A stretch of 64,000 nt of DNA from positions 1,033,606 through 1,097,605 of the forward strand of contig NZ_KZ984051.1 in NCBI RefSeq assembly GCF_003569805.1. The letters are read 5' to 3'. This document shows, piece after piece, positions 35,446-44,232 of this stretch (position 1 is its first letter; every line of letters starts with the position of its first letter). Below the pieces are notes generated by a model. It did no database searches. It saw nothing but the letters and a program-made list of their open reading frames with translations, and was not told the origin of the DNA. Made by a program: the position numbers and the translations under genes. Source of the stretch: Microbacterium halotolerans. Its GTDB lineage: Bacteria > Actinomycetota > Actinomycetes > Actinomycetales > Microbacteriaceae.

Positions 35446-36724
35446 GGCGGACATCTACTCGCGCCGCGTCTTGGATGCTGAGCTCGATGAGCTCCAGCCG
35501 CTTCTGCCTGCTGTTTCGCTGCATGGACCCAAAGGTGTCGGCAAGACGGCAACAGCCTCACAGCGGGCGCACGCCATCATCGATCTGAGCGATGATGCCA
35601 CCCGAGAAGCGCTTGCTGCGGACGCGGACAGGCTCACTCGCGAGCGGGGACCTGTCCTGATCGATGAATGGCAACGGCTGCCCCAGGTATGGGACATGGT
35701 GAAGCGCGCCGTCGACAACGGCGTCGCCGACGGGACCTTTGTACTGGCCGGATCCTCGGCGCCGCGCGGCGCCCGAATTCACTCTGGTGCCGCGCGGATC
35801 GTGCCCTTGCACATGCGCCCGCTGTCGTTGGTTGAACGCGGCCTGGTCGCTCCCACCGTCAGCTTGACGACGCTGCTCAGCGGTGGCGGTCGTACCGCAA
35901 TCCAGGGGGAGAGTCCGCTCGGACTGCCCGAGTATGTGGAAGAGATCACAGCATCGGGGTTTCCAGGCATCCGGTCTCGCCCGGAACGGGTGCGGGAGCG
36001 TGCGCTTGACGCCTATCTCGACAACGTCGTGGAGCGGGAGTTCCCTGAGCAGGGCTATCCCGTGCGGAAACCGCAGACGCTGCGAGCCTGGTTGCGTGCC
36101 TACGCCGCGGCTACCTCGCAGACGACTGCGTACTCGAAGATCCTGGCGGCTGCGACGGAGGACAGGTCTTCGCAACCCGCGCAGTCGACGACGTTGCTCT
36201 ATCGCGATGCGCTCACCGGACTGCACTTGCTGGACCCTGTGGAGCCGTGGCAGCCCGTGGGCGCCGGAGTGAAGAACCTGATCACAGCACCGAAGCATCA
36301 TCTGGCGGATCCTGCTCTGGCCGTGCGGTTGCTCGGGTTGAACCGAGCACGTGTGCTGCGTGGTGAGCAGGGCGAGGTCGCGGTCGCAAGCGACAGTGTT
36401 CTAGGCGCGCTGTTCGAGGATCTGGTGACGCTCAGCGTGCGCACATACGCTCAAGCGAATGACGCCCGTGTCGCGCATCTTCGCACCTACGACGGAGGTC
36501 GGCACGAGGTCGACCTGATCGTGGAAGGCAGAGATGGGCGCGTGGTGGCGATCGAGGTCAAGATCGCCCCGTCGGTGGAGAAGGACGACGTGAAGCATCT
36601 GAACTGGTTGCACCGCCAGATCGGGGAACGGCTGGCTGACAAACTGGTCGTCACCACGGGGCCGCATGCGTACAGGCGAGAGGACGGTGTCGCGGTTGTG
36701 CCTGCCGCGCTGCTGGGACCTTGA
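35444..36724 (+). CDS. DUF4143-containing AAA ATPase
   Basis: A 426-residue ATPase with Walker A GPKGVGKT (residues 28-35) and Walker B VLIDEWQRLP (near 71). The C-terminal DUF4143 region includes EVDLIVEGRD and VVAIEVKIAP, a PD-(D/E)xK-like E-x-K signature (about 355-375). Family members are common in bacterial accessory regions, and their biochemical role is poorly known. The start ATG follows four 23-base iterons, which may control it. It is probably monocistronic; a ribbon-helix-helix gene follows 166 bases later. Confidence 0.85.
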   Translation: MADIYSRRVLDAELDELQPLLPAVSLHGPKGVGKTATASQRAHAIIDLSDDATREALAADADRLTRERGPVLIDEWQRLPQVWDMVKRAVDNGVADGTFVLAGSSAPRGARIHSGAARIVPLHMRPLSLVERGLVAPTVSLTTLLSGGGRTAIQGESPLGLPEYVEEITASGFPGIRSRPERVRERALDAYLDNVVEREFPEQGYPVRKPQTLRAWLRAYAAATSQTTAYSKILAAATEDRSSQPAQSTTLLYRDALTGLHLLDPVEPWQPVGAGVKNLITAPKHHLADPALAVRLLGLNRARVLRGEQGEVAVASDSVLGALFEDLVTLSVRTYAQANDARVAHLRTYDGGRHEVDLIVEGRDGRVVAIEVKIAPSVEKDDVKHLNWLHRQIGERLADKLVVTTGPHAYRREDGVAVVPAALLGP

Positions 36725-36890
36725 GCGCTGGAGGGATGACGCCGTGATCTGAGGCGCGACTTATCCCGTAGATCGCGTTTGCGGACTCCAGGCAGGCTCG
36801 CCGCATCTGAACCAGGACGTGCGACTCCGCCCGGCGCGAATGGGCTCGCGATACTGCGAACGGCACGGTCGATCTGCTGCGGATGGCGCG

Positions 36891-37157
36891 ATGAGCAAGC
36901 GCTACGACACTGTCGGCGGCGTGGAGGTCACGGAGGACGTGACTGCGCGCCTGGTGGCCAACGCAGAAGCAGGAATCCCAGGAATGACACCTCGCAAGGC
37001 TGGGCGGCCGGCGATGGGCGACGGGCCGGCCAAGACCGTGGCAGTGCGGCTCGACCCTGATCAGTACCAGGCGCTCATCGAGCAGGTAGAGGATGACGGC
37101 TCGAGCGCGCCCCAGATCATGCGTGACGCGCTGCGTCAGTACCTCGACGCTGCCTGA
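36891..37157 (+). CDS. Ribbon-helix-helix protein (orphan antitoxin-like)
   Basis: An 88-residue protein whose C-terminal half (residues 45-88) has the RHH pattern KTVAVRLDPDQYQALIEQV then SAPQIMRDALRQYLD. This fold typically belongs to antitoxins or small repressors. The N-terminal half (GGVEVTEDVTARLVANAEAG) and the GRPAMGDGP linker recur in actinobacterial antitoxin-like proteins. No toxin gene is visible on either side, so it is either an orphan or paired with an unrecognised partner. ATG 36891 begins the natural sequence; a longer in-frame start looks spurious. Confidence 0.7.
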   Translation: MSKRYDTVGGVEVTEDVTARLVANAEAGIPGMTPRKAGRPAMGDGPAKTVAVRLDPDQYQALIEQVEDDGSSAPQIMRDALRQYLDAA

Positions 37158-37267
37158 CGGGGAGCAGTTCGAGCTGAGCATCTAAAGACTCGTGCAACCC
37201 TCGTTGTCGTCGGACTTGGATATGTAGTCTGCGCGGCCGCGGGGTGTCATCAGACCTCTCGCACCCA

Positions 37268-37296
37268 ACAACGCCTCGCCTTGCGCGGGGCGTTGT
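37268..37296. terminator. Hairpin between convergent RHH and XRE genes
   Basis: ACAACGCC (37268-37275) pairs with GGCGTTGT (37289-37296), with a small inner CGC/GCG stem. It lies just past the minus-strand XRE gene and after the RHH gene, so it may terminate both. No strong U-run is seen. Confidence 0.5.
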
Positions 37297-37311
37297 GTCG
37301 TTCGTGCTTCA

Positions 37312-37596
37312 CTATCGCCGCAGTGGCCGCGCCCTCCGCGCATCCGGCCGATCCGTCGCGAACATCTCCGACGTGACTCCGTCGAGCAGGTCGCCCGGCG
37401 TGGCCTCCAGCGCTTCCGCGATGCGCACGAGTGAGAACACGTTCATCATCGCGCGCCCGTTCTCGTAGCTGCGGATGTTCGACGAGTCGATGTCGCTGGT
37501 GACCGCGAGCTGGTCCTGAGTCATCGATCGGCGCCTGCGCAGTTCCGCGATGTGCGCGCCGATGTGAGCGGCGGCAGGGGACGGGACGCGAGGCAT
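37312..37596 (-). CDS. XRE-family regulator, likely controller of the restriction operon
   Basis: A 94-residue HTH_3 protein: IGAHIAELRRRRSMTQDQLA, then SNIRSYENGRAMMNVFSLVRIAEALE. Size and position, divergent from a methylase gene 95 bases away, match controller (C) proteins that delay restriction until methylation is established. Direct repeats in the shared promoter region (37646-37686) are candidate operators. ATG 37596 (MPRVPSP) is chosen; the frame continues upstream into the promoter repeats, which would be inconsistent with a divergent control region. Confidence 0.8.
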   Translation of the reverse strand: MPRVPSPAAAHIGAHIAELRRRRSMTQDQLAVTSDIDSSNIRSYENGRAMMNVFSLVRIAEALEATPGDLLDGVTSEMFATDRPDARRARPLRR

Positions 37597-37631
37597 CGTT
37601 CTAGCGTCGTCGGCACCGGTGGCATGCGCCA

Positions 37632-37686
37632 GAGTGAATGTCACCGGGTATAAGTACACTGAGCAACATGCAGGGTGAAAGTACAC
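37632..37686. promoter_or_regulatory. Direct repeats between XRE controller and methylase operon
   Basis: GGGTATAAGTACAC (37646-37659) and GGGTGAAAGTACAC (37673-37686) match at 12 of 14 positions, 27 bases apart. A weaker related copy, GAGTGAATGTCAC, is at 37632. The second copy ends four bases before the methylase GTG. These are candidate controller boxes. Confidence 0.55.
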
Positions 37687-37690
37687 GGTC

Positions 37691-38317
37691 GTGAGCGGCG
37701 AGAAGCTGGTCAAGTCACGGCAGCGAGTCGCGGATCATGGTGAAGTCTTCACGCCGCGCTGGCTGGTCGAGGACATGCTGAACCTGGTGCAGTCGGAGAC
37801 CGAGCGGATCGACTCGCGCTTCCTCGAGCCCGCCTGTGGATCGGGGAACTTCCTGGTGCCGGTGCTCGAGCGGAAGCTCGCAGCGGTGCAGGTGAGGCAC
37901 GGGCGCAGCGACTTCGAGCGGCGTCACTACGGCCTGTTCGCGCTGATGTGCGTGTACGGTATCGAGCTCCTGGCGGACAACGCGGAGGAGTGCCGCACGA
38001 ACCTCTCGGGTACTTTCGCCCGGTTCCTGAAGGCAGACGCCCCGGATGAGTGGATCCGTGCGGCGGACGTCGTGCTCGCGGCGAACATCGTGCAGGGTGA
38101 CGCCCTCGAGATGACGACGTCGACGCGGGAACCCATCGTCTTCCCGGAGTGGGGATATCTCGGGCGCGGCCGGTACCAGCGTCGTGACTTCGCCTACGAC
38201 AGCCTGACTCAGCGCTCCTCGTTCCAGGGGACGTTGTTCGACGGGTTCGAGGAGCACGAGATCTTCACGCCCGTGCGGACCTACCCCGCGATGACGGTCT
38301 CGGAGCTGGCCTCATGA
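37691..38317 (+). CDS. N6-adenine DNA methylase-like protein, motif I only
   Basis: A 208-residue protein with an FTPRWLVEDMLNLV motif and SAM-binding motif I LEPACGSGNFLVPVL (about residues 55-69), as in type I/IIG/ISP adenine methylases. No catalytic NPPY motif is present, so on its own it should bind SAM but not methylate. The GTG at 37691 starts it. It overlaps the following Eco57I-like methylase by four bases (ATGA). The two may form one split enzyme, or this is a stand-alone remnant retained as a subunit. Confidence 0.78.
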   Translation: MSGEKLVKSRQRVADHGEVFTPRWLVEDMLNLVQSETERIDSRFLEPACGSGNFLVPVLERKLAAVQVRHGRSDFERRHYGLFALMCVYGIELLADNAEECRTNLSGTFARFLKADAPDEWIRAADVVLAANIVQGDALEMTTSTREPIVFPEWGYLGRGRYQRRDFAYDSLTQRSSFQGTLFDGFEEHEIFTPVRTYPAMTVSELAS

Positions 38318-39981
38318 GCGCCCCGATCATCGACGAGCCTGTCGTCTCGGGGTTCCGCACGCATAACCCTGACGTTCTGACCTGCATCGCGAACCTGTCG
38401 AACGATGAGGTGTTCACGCCGCCCGGCCTCGCCAACCAGATGCTCGACGCCCTCGAGGAAGCGTGGGCCGAAGCAAACGACGGGGCGAGCATCTGGTCCG
38501 ACTCGTCGGTGACGTTCCTCGACCCGTTCACCAAGTCGGGAGTGTTCCTGCGGGAGATCACGCGACGACTCACGGACGGACTCGCGGACGAGATTCCGGA
38601 CCTCGACGAGCGAGTCGATCACATCCTCACGAAGCAGGTCTTCGGTATCGGGATCACTCAGCTAACGGCGCTGCTCGCCAGGCGCAGCCTGTATTGCTCG
38701 AAGGACGCGACGGGCAAGCACTCGATCGCGAAGTCCTTCGACCGCGACTGGGGGAACGTGTGGTTCGAGCGGACCGAGCACATCTGGGTGGGTGGCAGGC
38801 CCAAGCACGATCTGCTCGACGCAGAAGGTGATCCGGTGGTTGTGGGGCGTCGGTGCAGGTTCTGCGGGGCGCAGGAAGACGCGTACGGGCGTGGAGATGA
38901 CCTCGAGAGTCATGCCTATGCCTTCATTCACACTGACGACATCAAGGCTCGCGTCGCCGAGCTGTTTGGGGGCGACATGCAGTTCGATGTGATCATTGGG
39001 AACCCGCCGTATCAGCTCGATGATGGCGGTTTCGGAACCAGCGCCGCGCCGATCTATCAGCTGTTTGTTGAGAAGGCTCTGTCGCTCGATGCTAGGTTTG
39101 CCGTTTTCGTCACGCCATCTCGATGGTTCGCGGGTGGTAAAGGGTTGGACGGTTATCGGCAGAAAATGCTGAACGAACATCGGTTGCGCACACTAGTTGA
39201 CTTTCCGAAGCTGTATGACGGGTTTCCCGGCGTCAAAATTAGAGGAGGAGTCTCGTACTTCCTTTGGGAGCGCGATTATGACGGCCCGTGTGCAGTGCAG
39301 ACGATGTGGGACGGCAAGTCGCTCGGGCCCAGCTTGGAGCGCTACCTAAACGCCTACGACGTTCTCGTACGTCGGAATGAAGCCGTACCGATCCTTGAGA
39401 AAGTCCGGGCGAAGGGCGAGCCGACGCTTGACTCTCGAGTGTCCAGTCGAAAGCCATTTGGGTTGGCTACCAACTATCGAGGGGAAAGCTCTCCGGTTGG
39501 GTTGGAGGATCCGGTCAAGTTGTTTGGCAATCAAAGAGTCGATTGGACGGAGCGGGACGATCTTCCGGCAAATCGGAACTGGGTCGACGACTGGAAAGTA
39601 CTGATGACTCGTGTTCAAGGCACGAGCGCCGCGGTCGAGACGAAGTTCTTGAGTAAACCGATCATTGCTGGTCCTGGGACAGCATGCACTGAGACTTACT
39701 TGGTCGCCGGGAGATTTGACTCCCGGCAGGTGGCCAATCTGTACGCAGCTTATCTACGAACTCGGTTCGTGCGTTTCTTGGTATCCCTACGCAAGTCGAC
39801 GCAAGATGCGGCGCGCGGTGTTTATGCGTTCGTCCCGGACCTTCCGCTTGATCAAGAGTGGACGGATGCGAAGCTTTACCTTCGGTACGGCCTGACCTCC
39901 GAGGAGATCGCCTTCATCGAAACGCAGGTGGCTTCGCATGTCGGCGACACTCCAGTAAATGAGGACGAGTTCAGTGACTGA
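38314..39981 (+). CDS. Eco57I-like adenine-specific DNA methyltransferase
   Basis: A 555-residue methylase. An N-terminal FTPPGLANQMLDAL is followed by a modified motif I LDPFTKSGVFLREI (residues 66-80) and the catalytic motif IIGNPPYQLDDGG (near 230), which targets adenine N6. Residues about 330-520 form the target-recognition region; its DNA is visibly less GC-rich, a usual feature of specificity domains. A CRFCGA segment near 188 may hold metal. It is the second gene of the operon, coupled to the motif-I protein before it and overlapped by the helicase gene after it. Confidence 0.88.
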   Translation: MSAPIIDEPVVSGFRTHNPDVLTCIANLSNDEVFTPPGLANQMLDALEEAWAEANDGASIWSDSSVTFLDPFTKSGVFLREITRRLTDGLADEIPDLDERVDHILTKQVFGIGITQLTALLARRSLYCSKDATGKHSIAKSFDRDWGNVWFERTEHIWVGGRPKHDLLDAEGDPVVVGRRCRFCGAQEDAYGRGDDLESHAYAFIHTDDIKARVAELFGGDMQFDVIIGNPPYQLDDGGFGTSAAPIYQLFVEKALSLDARFAVFVTPSRWFAGGKGLDGYRQKMLNEHRLRTLVDFPKLYDGFPGVKIRGGVSYFLWERDYDGPCAVQTMWDGKSLGPSLERYLNAYDVLVRRNEAVPILEKVRAKGEPTLDSRVSSRKPFGLATNYRGESSPVGLEDPVKLFGNQRVDWTERDDLPANRNWVDDWKVLMTRVQGTSAAVETKFLSKPIIAGPGTACTETYLVAGRFDSRQVANLYAAYLRTRFVRFLVSLRKSTQDAARGVYAFVPDLPLDQEWTDAKLYLRYGLTSEEIAFIETQVASHVGDTPVNEDEFSD

Positions 39982-42523
39982 GGGTACACGAGTCGTCTTC
40001 GTCGCCAAACCCGACGCTCGACCTCGGATCTACGCATACGCGATCCACGACGACGCGCACTCCGGCCTGCTCAAGGTCGGACAGACAACACAGGACGTCA
40101 AGGCGCGCGTCGCGCAGCAGCTCAGAACCGCGGCGATCCAGAACTTCACGATCGTGCTCGACGAGCCCGCGGACCGAGCCGACGGGTCTCTCATCACCGA
40201 TCACGAGGTTCGCGCCCGCCTGAAGGAGAAGGGCTTCGAGAACACCCAGCTCGAGTGGATGCGGTGCGATCTCGACGATGTGCGCGCGGCGATCACGGAG
40301 CTGCGTCAAGGCAAGCCAGCGGGCGGGACGCACTACGCAACCTTTGGCATGCGCGACGAGCAGCGTGCCGCGGTCGACAAGGCATACGGGTACTTCCAGT
40401 CGATCTGGGCGGATGACGCCGACGACGTCCCCGAGTTCCTCTGGAACGCGAAGATGCGTTTCGGGAAGACCTTCGCGACCTACCAGCTCGCGAAGAGACT
40501 CGAAGCGAAACGGGTGCTCGTCATCACCTTCAAGCCCGCGGTCGAAGATGCATGGCGCACCGACCTGCAGTCGCATGCCGACTTCGAAGAGTGGCAGTAC
40601 CTCTCGCGTGCGACCGGCGGAGACCCGAGCACGATGGATCCGGATTACCCCCTCGTCTTCTTCGGATCGTTTCAGGACCTGATGGGGCGTGACGCCGCGG
40701 GCAATTTCAAGGCCAAGCATAAGTGGCTGACCAACCTGGCCTGGGATCTCGTTGTGTTCGACGAGTATCACTTCGGCGCGTGGCGTGACGCAGCCAAGGA
40801 ACTCTTCGAGGGTGAGGACGAGCAGACTGCGAAGGCTGAGGCGAAGACTGACAAGGACCAGGATGCCTTCGCTGAGCACGTCGAGGAGCTCGGCGACGAC
40901 CCCGAAGCGTTCGTCCCGATCCGGGCGAACGCGTACCTGTACCTCTCGGGCACGCCGTTCAAGGTGCTCAAGGAAGGTCGTTTCATCGAGGAACAGATCT
41001 TCAACTGGACCTACAGCGACGAGCAGCGGGCGAAGGCAAGGTTCGCCAAGGCGCACCCGGAGACGAAGAATCCCTATGCCGCGCTGCCCGAGATGCGACT
41101 GCTCACCTATCAGATGCCGGAGGAGCTGCTCGTCGTCGCGAGCAAGGGCGAGTTCGATGAGTTCGATCTGAACACCTTCTTCGAAGCGAAGGGAGAAGGC
41201 GCCGACGCCGAGTTCGTGCACAAGGACGAGGTGCAGAAGTGGCTCGACATCGTCCGCGGTGCGCACCTGCCGACGCAGGTCGACGCGCTGAAGGCAGGGA
41301 CGAAGCCGCCGTTGCCGTACTCGGACACGCGCCTTCTGCCGTACCTGCAGCACTCGATCTGGATGCTTCCGTATCGGGCATCCTGCTCGGCGATGGAGAA
41401 TCTGCTCGCGGAGCGGCAGAACACCTTCTGGCACGACTACACGGTCGTCAACGTGTCCGCCCCGGGAACGGGCGTGGGGCTGGACGCGCTGCCGCCCGTG
41501 CGGAAGGCGATCGGCAGCGGGCACGATACCAAGAGCATCACCCTCACGGTCGGCAAACTGACGACTGGGGTCACCGTTCCTCAATGGTCGTCCATTCTCA
41601 TGCTCCGCAATCTGCAGGCGCCAGAGACCTACTTTCAGGCGGCCTTCCGCGTGCAGTCTCCGTGGACCATCCGGAATCCCAATGGTGACGACCCGAACGA
41701 GGAAGAGATCCTCAAGCCCGTCTGCTTCGTCTTCGACTTCGCGCCGACCCGCGCACTGCGGCAGATCAGCGAGTACGGCCAAGGCCTCTCGCCTGAGACG
41801 CCCAACCCCGAGCACGCCGTCGCGGAGCTGGTGAGCTTCCTCCCCGTTCTGGCCTACGACGGGTCGCACATGACTCAGGTCGACGCGGGGCAGATCCTCG
41901 ACATCGCGATGGCGGGCACTTCGGCGACCCTGCTCGCGAGGCGGTGGGAGTCTGCAACGCTCGTCAACGTCGACAACCTCACGCTAAAGAAGATCATGAG
42001 CAATTCCGACGCCATGGCCGCGATCATGAACATCGAGGGCTTTCGCGCGCTCGGCGACGGTGTCTTCGAGACCGTCGTCAACAAGAGCGAGGCCGTGCAG
42101 AAAACCAAGAAGGAGAAGGGCGACGACCTCGACAAGTCGGAGAAGAAGGAACTGACGGCCGAGGAGAAGGAATACAAGTCCAAGCGCAAGCAGATCCAGG
42201 AGAAGCTGGTCAAGTTCGCCACGCGCATCCCGGCGTTCATGTACCTCACGGACTACCGCGAGCACACCCTCAACGACGTGATCCGCAAGCTCGAACCAGA
42301 GCTGTTCCGCACCGTGACCGGCCTGACGATCGAGGACTTCGACCTGCTCGTCTCCCTCGGTGTCTTCAACGCCGGTCACATGAACCAGGCGATCTTCGCC
42401 TTCCGTCGCTACGAGGATGCATCGCTGCAGTACACGGGCATCGACTCGCACGAGGGGCTGCGACAGTACGGCGGGTACGATACGGTCGTGGCCGCTGAAG
42501 AGGTCGTGGGTGGTGGTGCCTAA
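39974..42523 (+). CDS. GIY-YIG-type nuclease / SF2 helicase restriction subunit
   Basis: An 849-residue protein. Residues 10-60 (RIYAYAIHDDAHSG, LLKVGQTTQDVKARVAQQL) resemble a GIY-YIG/T5orf172 nuclease. A superfamily-2 helicase core follows: motif I WNAKMRFGKTFATYQL (near 160), DEAH-type box LVVFDEYHFG (near 262), motif III LYLSGTPFK and motif VI-like TYFQAAFRVQSPW. It most likely cleaves or translocates unmodified DNA, with the upstream methylases protecting self. GTG 39974 is preferred because GAGGA precedes it by seven bases; ATG 39959 is in frame. It overlaps the methylase stop by eight bases. Confidence 0.85.
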   Translation: MTEGTRVVFVAKPDARPRIYAYAIHDDAHSGLLKVGQTTQDVKARVAQQLRTAAIQNFTIVLDEPADRADGSLITDHEVRARLKEKGFENTQLEWMRCDLDDVRAAITELRQGKPAGGTHYATFGMRDEQRAAVDKAYGYFQSIWADDADDVPEFLWNAKMRFGKTFATYQLAKRLEAKRVLVITFKPAVEDAWRTDLQSHADFEEWQYLSRATGGDPSTMDPDYPLVFFGSFQDLMGRDAAGNFKAKHKWLTNLAWDLVVFDEYHFGAWRDAAKELFEGEDEQTAKAEAKTDKDQDAFAEHVEELGDDPEAFVPIRANAYLYLSGTPFKVLKEGRFIEEQIFNWTYSDEQRAKARFAKAHPETKNPYAALPEMRLLTYQMPEELLVVASKGEFDEFDLNTFFEAKGEGADAEFVHKDEVQKWLDIVRGAHLPTQVDALKAGTKPPLPYSDTRLLPYLQHSIWMLPYRASCSAMENLLAERQNTFWHDYTVVNVSAPGTGVGLDALPPVRKAIGSGHDTKSITLTVGKLTTGVTVPQWSSILMLRNLQAPETYFQAAFRVQSPWTIRNPNGDDPNEEEILKPVCFVFDFAPTRALRQISEYGQGLSPETPNPEHAVAELVSFLPVLAYDGSHMTQVDAGQILDIAMAGTSATLLARRWESATLVNVDNLTLKKIMSNSDAMAAIMNIEGFRALGDGVFETVVNKSEAVQKTKKEKGDDLDKSEKKELTAEEKEYKSKRKQIQEKLVKFATRIPAFMYLTDYREHTLNDVIRKLEPELFRTVTGLTIEDFDLLVSLGVFNAGHMNQAIFAFRRYEDASLQYTGIDSHEGLRQYGGYDTVVAAEEVVGGGA

Positions 42524-42571
42524 TCCTGCTGCGAATCTGAGTCAGTCCTCTGGAACCCGACAGGACGAGTC

Positions 42572-43453
42572 ATGAGCGCACGACGATGGCGGGGCACCGG
42601 ATGGTACGTGTCGCCGAACTCCGCGACCGAGGTCATGGCGATGATCGCTCGCGTAAGCACCCACAGCACGAATCACCGTTTTGCCTGGCGTGGGCTCGCG
42701 TCCGCAGATTTCACCTTGTCGTCTTCGTTGCATCGGCACCTCGCAGATGAAGGACGCGTCGTTACAGAGGACAGTCTGTTGGAGCGGGAAGAGCAGATTC
42801 TGCGCGAAGCGCGAAGATGGGGTCTGGGCGTCGAAGGCGGCCAATTCGTGGACGATCTTCAACTGCTTGCTGATCTTCAGCACTTCCGTGTGCCGACGCG
42901 GTTGATTGACGTCACCAGCAACCCGATGACGGCACTTTGGTTTGCAACCGCTGCGCTATCGCATGACGAGTCCGGCTTGGCTAGATCTGGTCTGCTGATC
43001 GCGATCAATATGAGCTGGTATAGACGAGAAGCGACGTCAGAAAGTCAACCCCAGACTGTGTTTAGAACGGTGGGAGCACCGGGCCAGCCACTCGACAAGA
43101 TGCGACGTCAAGGGCTCGATCTGGATACGCCCTTCATCGTCAGCTCGAGCTTGCCGAACCCGCGTCTTCGCGCTCAAGAGGGGTACTTTCTAGCGAGCTC
43201 CCATCCTGCACGCGGCGAGCTCATGGCAAGCTTGAAGATAGACGTGCCGCCACCGCCCGCTGAGCCGCTCGTAGAAACTCTCAATCGGGAACGTGGTCGC
43301 GGGTACCCGATGAACCTCCCGTTCGTCGCAATCATGATCAGTCCGCAGTTCAAAGCGAAACTTCGTCGCTACTTGAAGCAGACGTACAGCAGAACGGAAC
43401 GGAATCTGTTTCCAGACTTCACAGGCTTCTACGATCATGGCGCCTGGAGGTAG
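42572..43453 (+). CDS. FRG-domain protein
   Basis: A 293-residue protein with an FRG domain: RFAWRGLASADFTLSSSLHR (near 30-50) and LADLQHFRVPTRLIDVTSNP (near 98-117). FRG proteins are widespread in mobile and defence loci, and their biochemical role is not settled from sequence. AGGACGAG precedes the ATG. It begins 48 bases after the helicase stop on the same strand, so it probably belongs to the restriction operon. The second half has no recognised domain. DNA composition is lower in GC than the housekeeping genes here. Confidence 0.85.
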   Translation: MSARRWRGTGWYVSPNSATEVMAMIARVSTHSTNHRFAWRGLASADFTLSSSLHRHLADEGRVVTEDSLLEREEQILREARRWGLGVEGGQFVDDLQLLADLQHFRVPTRLIDVTSNPMTALWFATAALSHDESGLARSGLLIAINMSWYRREATSESQPQTVFRTVGAPGQPLDKMRRQGLDLDTPFIVSSSLPNPRLRAQEGYFLASSHPARGELMASLKIDVPPPPAEPLVETLNRERGRGYPMNLPFVAIMISPQFKAKLRRYLKQTYSRTERNLFPDFTGFYDHGAWR

Positions 43454-43559
43454 CGTGATCGCCTGTGCCCAGGCCAGGGGCGCGTGAGGGACCGTACGTC
43501 CGCGTTCTTCTGGTGATCCGCGCTGATCTCGCACACTTCGTTGGTGGGGCGTGATCCGT

Positions 43560-43856
43560 CTACGTCACCAGCGGAACGATCGCGTCGAACTCCTCCTGGT
43601 GTGCCTCCTTCTCGACGGCCAGGTCATAGTCGAGCTGCAGATCGAGGAAGAAGCGCTCGCTCATGCCGAGAGCTTTGGCGATCCGGACTCCCGTGTCAGG
43701 GGTGATGCGGCGCTTGCCGTGCACGATCTCGTTGATCCTGCGAGGGGGCACGCCGATGCTCTTCGCCAAGCGGTACTGGGAGATGCCCATCGGTCGCAGG
43801 AACTCCTCAAGCAGCACTTCACCGGGTGTGATCGGTGGGAATGCCTTGTCGTTCAT
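43560..43856 (-). CDS. higA: HigA-family antitoxin
   Basis: A 98-residue XRE-fold antitoxin with the characteristic start PITPGEVLLEEFLRPMGISQ and HTH SQYRLAKSIGVPPRRINEIV, then GMSERFFLDLQLDYDL. It neutralises HigB and should repress the pair. GAGGAG lies just before ATG 43856; the start is 10 bases after the end of higB. The order toxin-antitoxin, with the toxin first, is the usual HigBA arrangement. It is transcribed against the surrounding defence genes. Confidence 0.93.
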   Translation of the reverse strand: MNDKAFPPITPGEVLLEEFLRPMGISQYRLAKSIGVPPRRINEIVHGKRRITPDTGVRIAKALGMSERFFLDLQLDYDLAVEKEAHQEEFDAIVPLVT

Positions 43857-43866
43857 CAGGTTCTCC

Positions 43867-44148
43867 TCAGTGGTAGTCAACGATCTCAACCTCCTCGGGG
43901 CCGTCCGCCGTCCAACGGAAGCAGATGCGGAACTGGTTGTTGATGCGGATCGAATGCTGCCCGGCGCGGTTTCCTGAGAGCTTCTCCAACCGGTTGCCGG
44001 GCGGCACTCGCAAGTCGTTCAGGTTCGCGGCGCGATTCAGGATCAGCAGCTTGCGGTGCGCCTGTCGTTCCAGCTCGATGCTCAACTTCCTGACTCGCTC
44101 GCGCCGCCAGACCTGTTCAGTCAGGGCATTCGCGAACGAGCGGATCAT
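43867..44148 (-). CDS. higB: HigB-family toxin (RelE/ParE superfamily)
   Basis: A 93-residue toxin that, by family, cleaves mRNA on the ribosome. It has the pattern IRSFANALTEQVW, then LLILNRAANLNDLRVPPGNR and the C-terminal core HSIRINNQFRICFRW...VEIVDYH, including the basic and aromatic positions of HigB. ATG 44148 gives the standard start; the frame extends upstream but that part overlaps the divergent mazG-like gene. It is first of the two-gene higBA unit, whose promoter region holds a perfect palindrome (44160-44174). Confidence 0.93.
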   Translation of the reverse strand: MIRSFANALTEQVWRRERVRKLSIELERQAHRKLLILNRAANLNDLRVPPGNRLEKLSGNRAGQHSIRINNQFRICFRWTADGPEEVEIVDYH

Positions 44149-44159
44149 CACAGCAATGA

Positions 44160-44174
44160 TAACGCGTAGCGTTA
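44160..44174. promoter_or_regulatory. Palindromic operator of higBA
   Basis: TAACGC-GTA-GCGTTA is a perfect 6-bp inverted repeat, 12 bases upstream of the higB start codon. HigA proteins bind such short palindromes to autoregulate. It also lies before the divergent pyrophosphohydrolase gene. Confidence 0.65.
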
Positions 44175-44232
44175 CTAGTTGTCCATGGTTCGGCGTGACG
44201 CTTCCGTCCGACCCCACCGATACACTGACCCC

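Noticed and set aside
39971..41869. 632-codon minus-strand frame opposite the helicase
   Set aside because: Arg/Leu/Val-biased sequence without domain motifs; the plus strand has clear helicase motifs.
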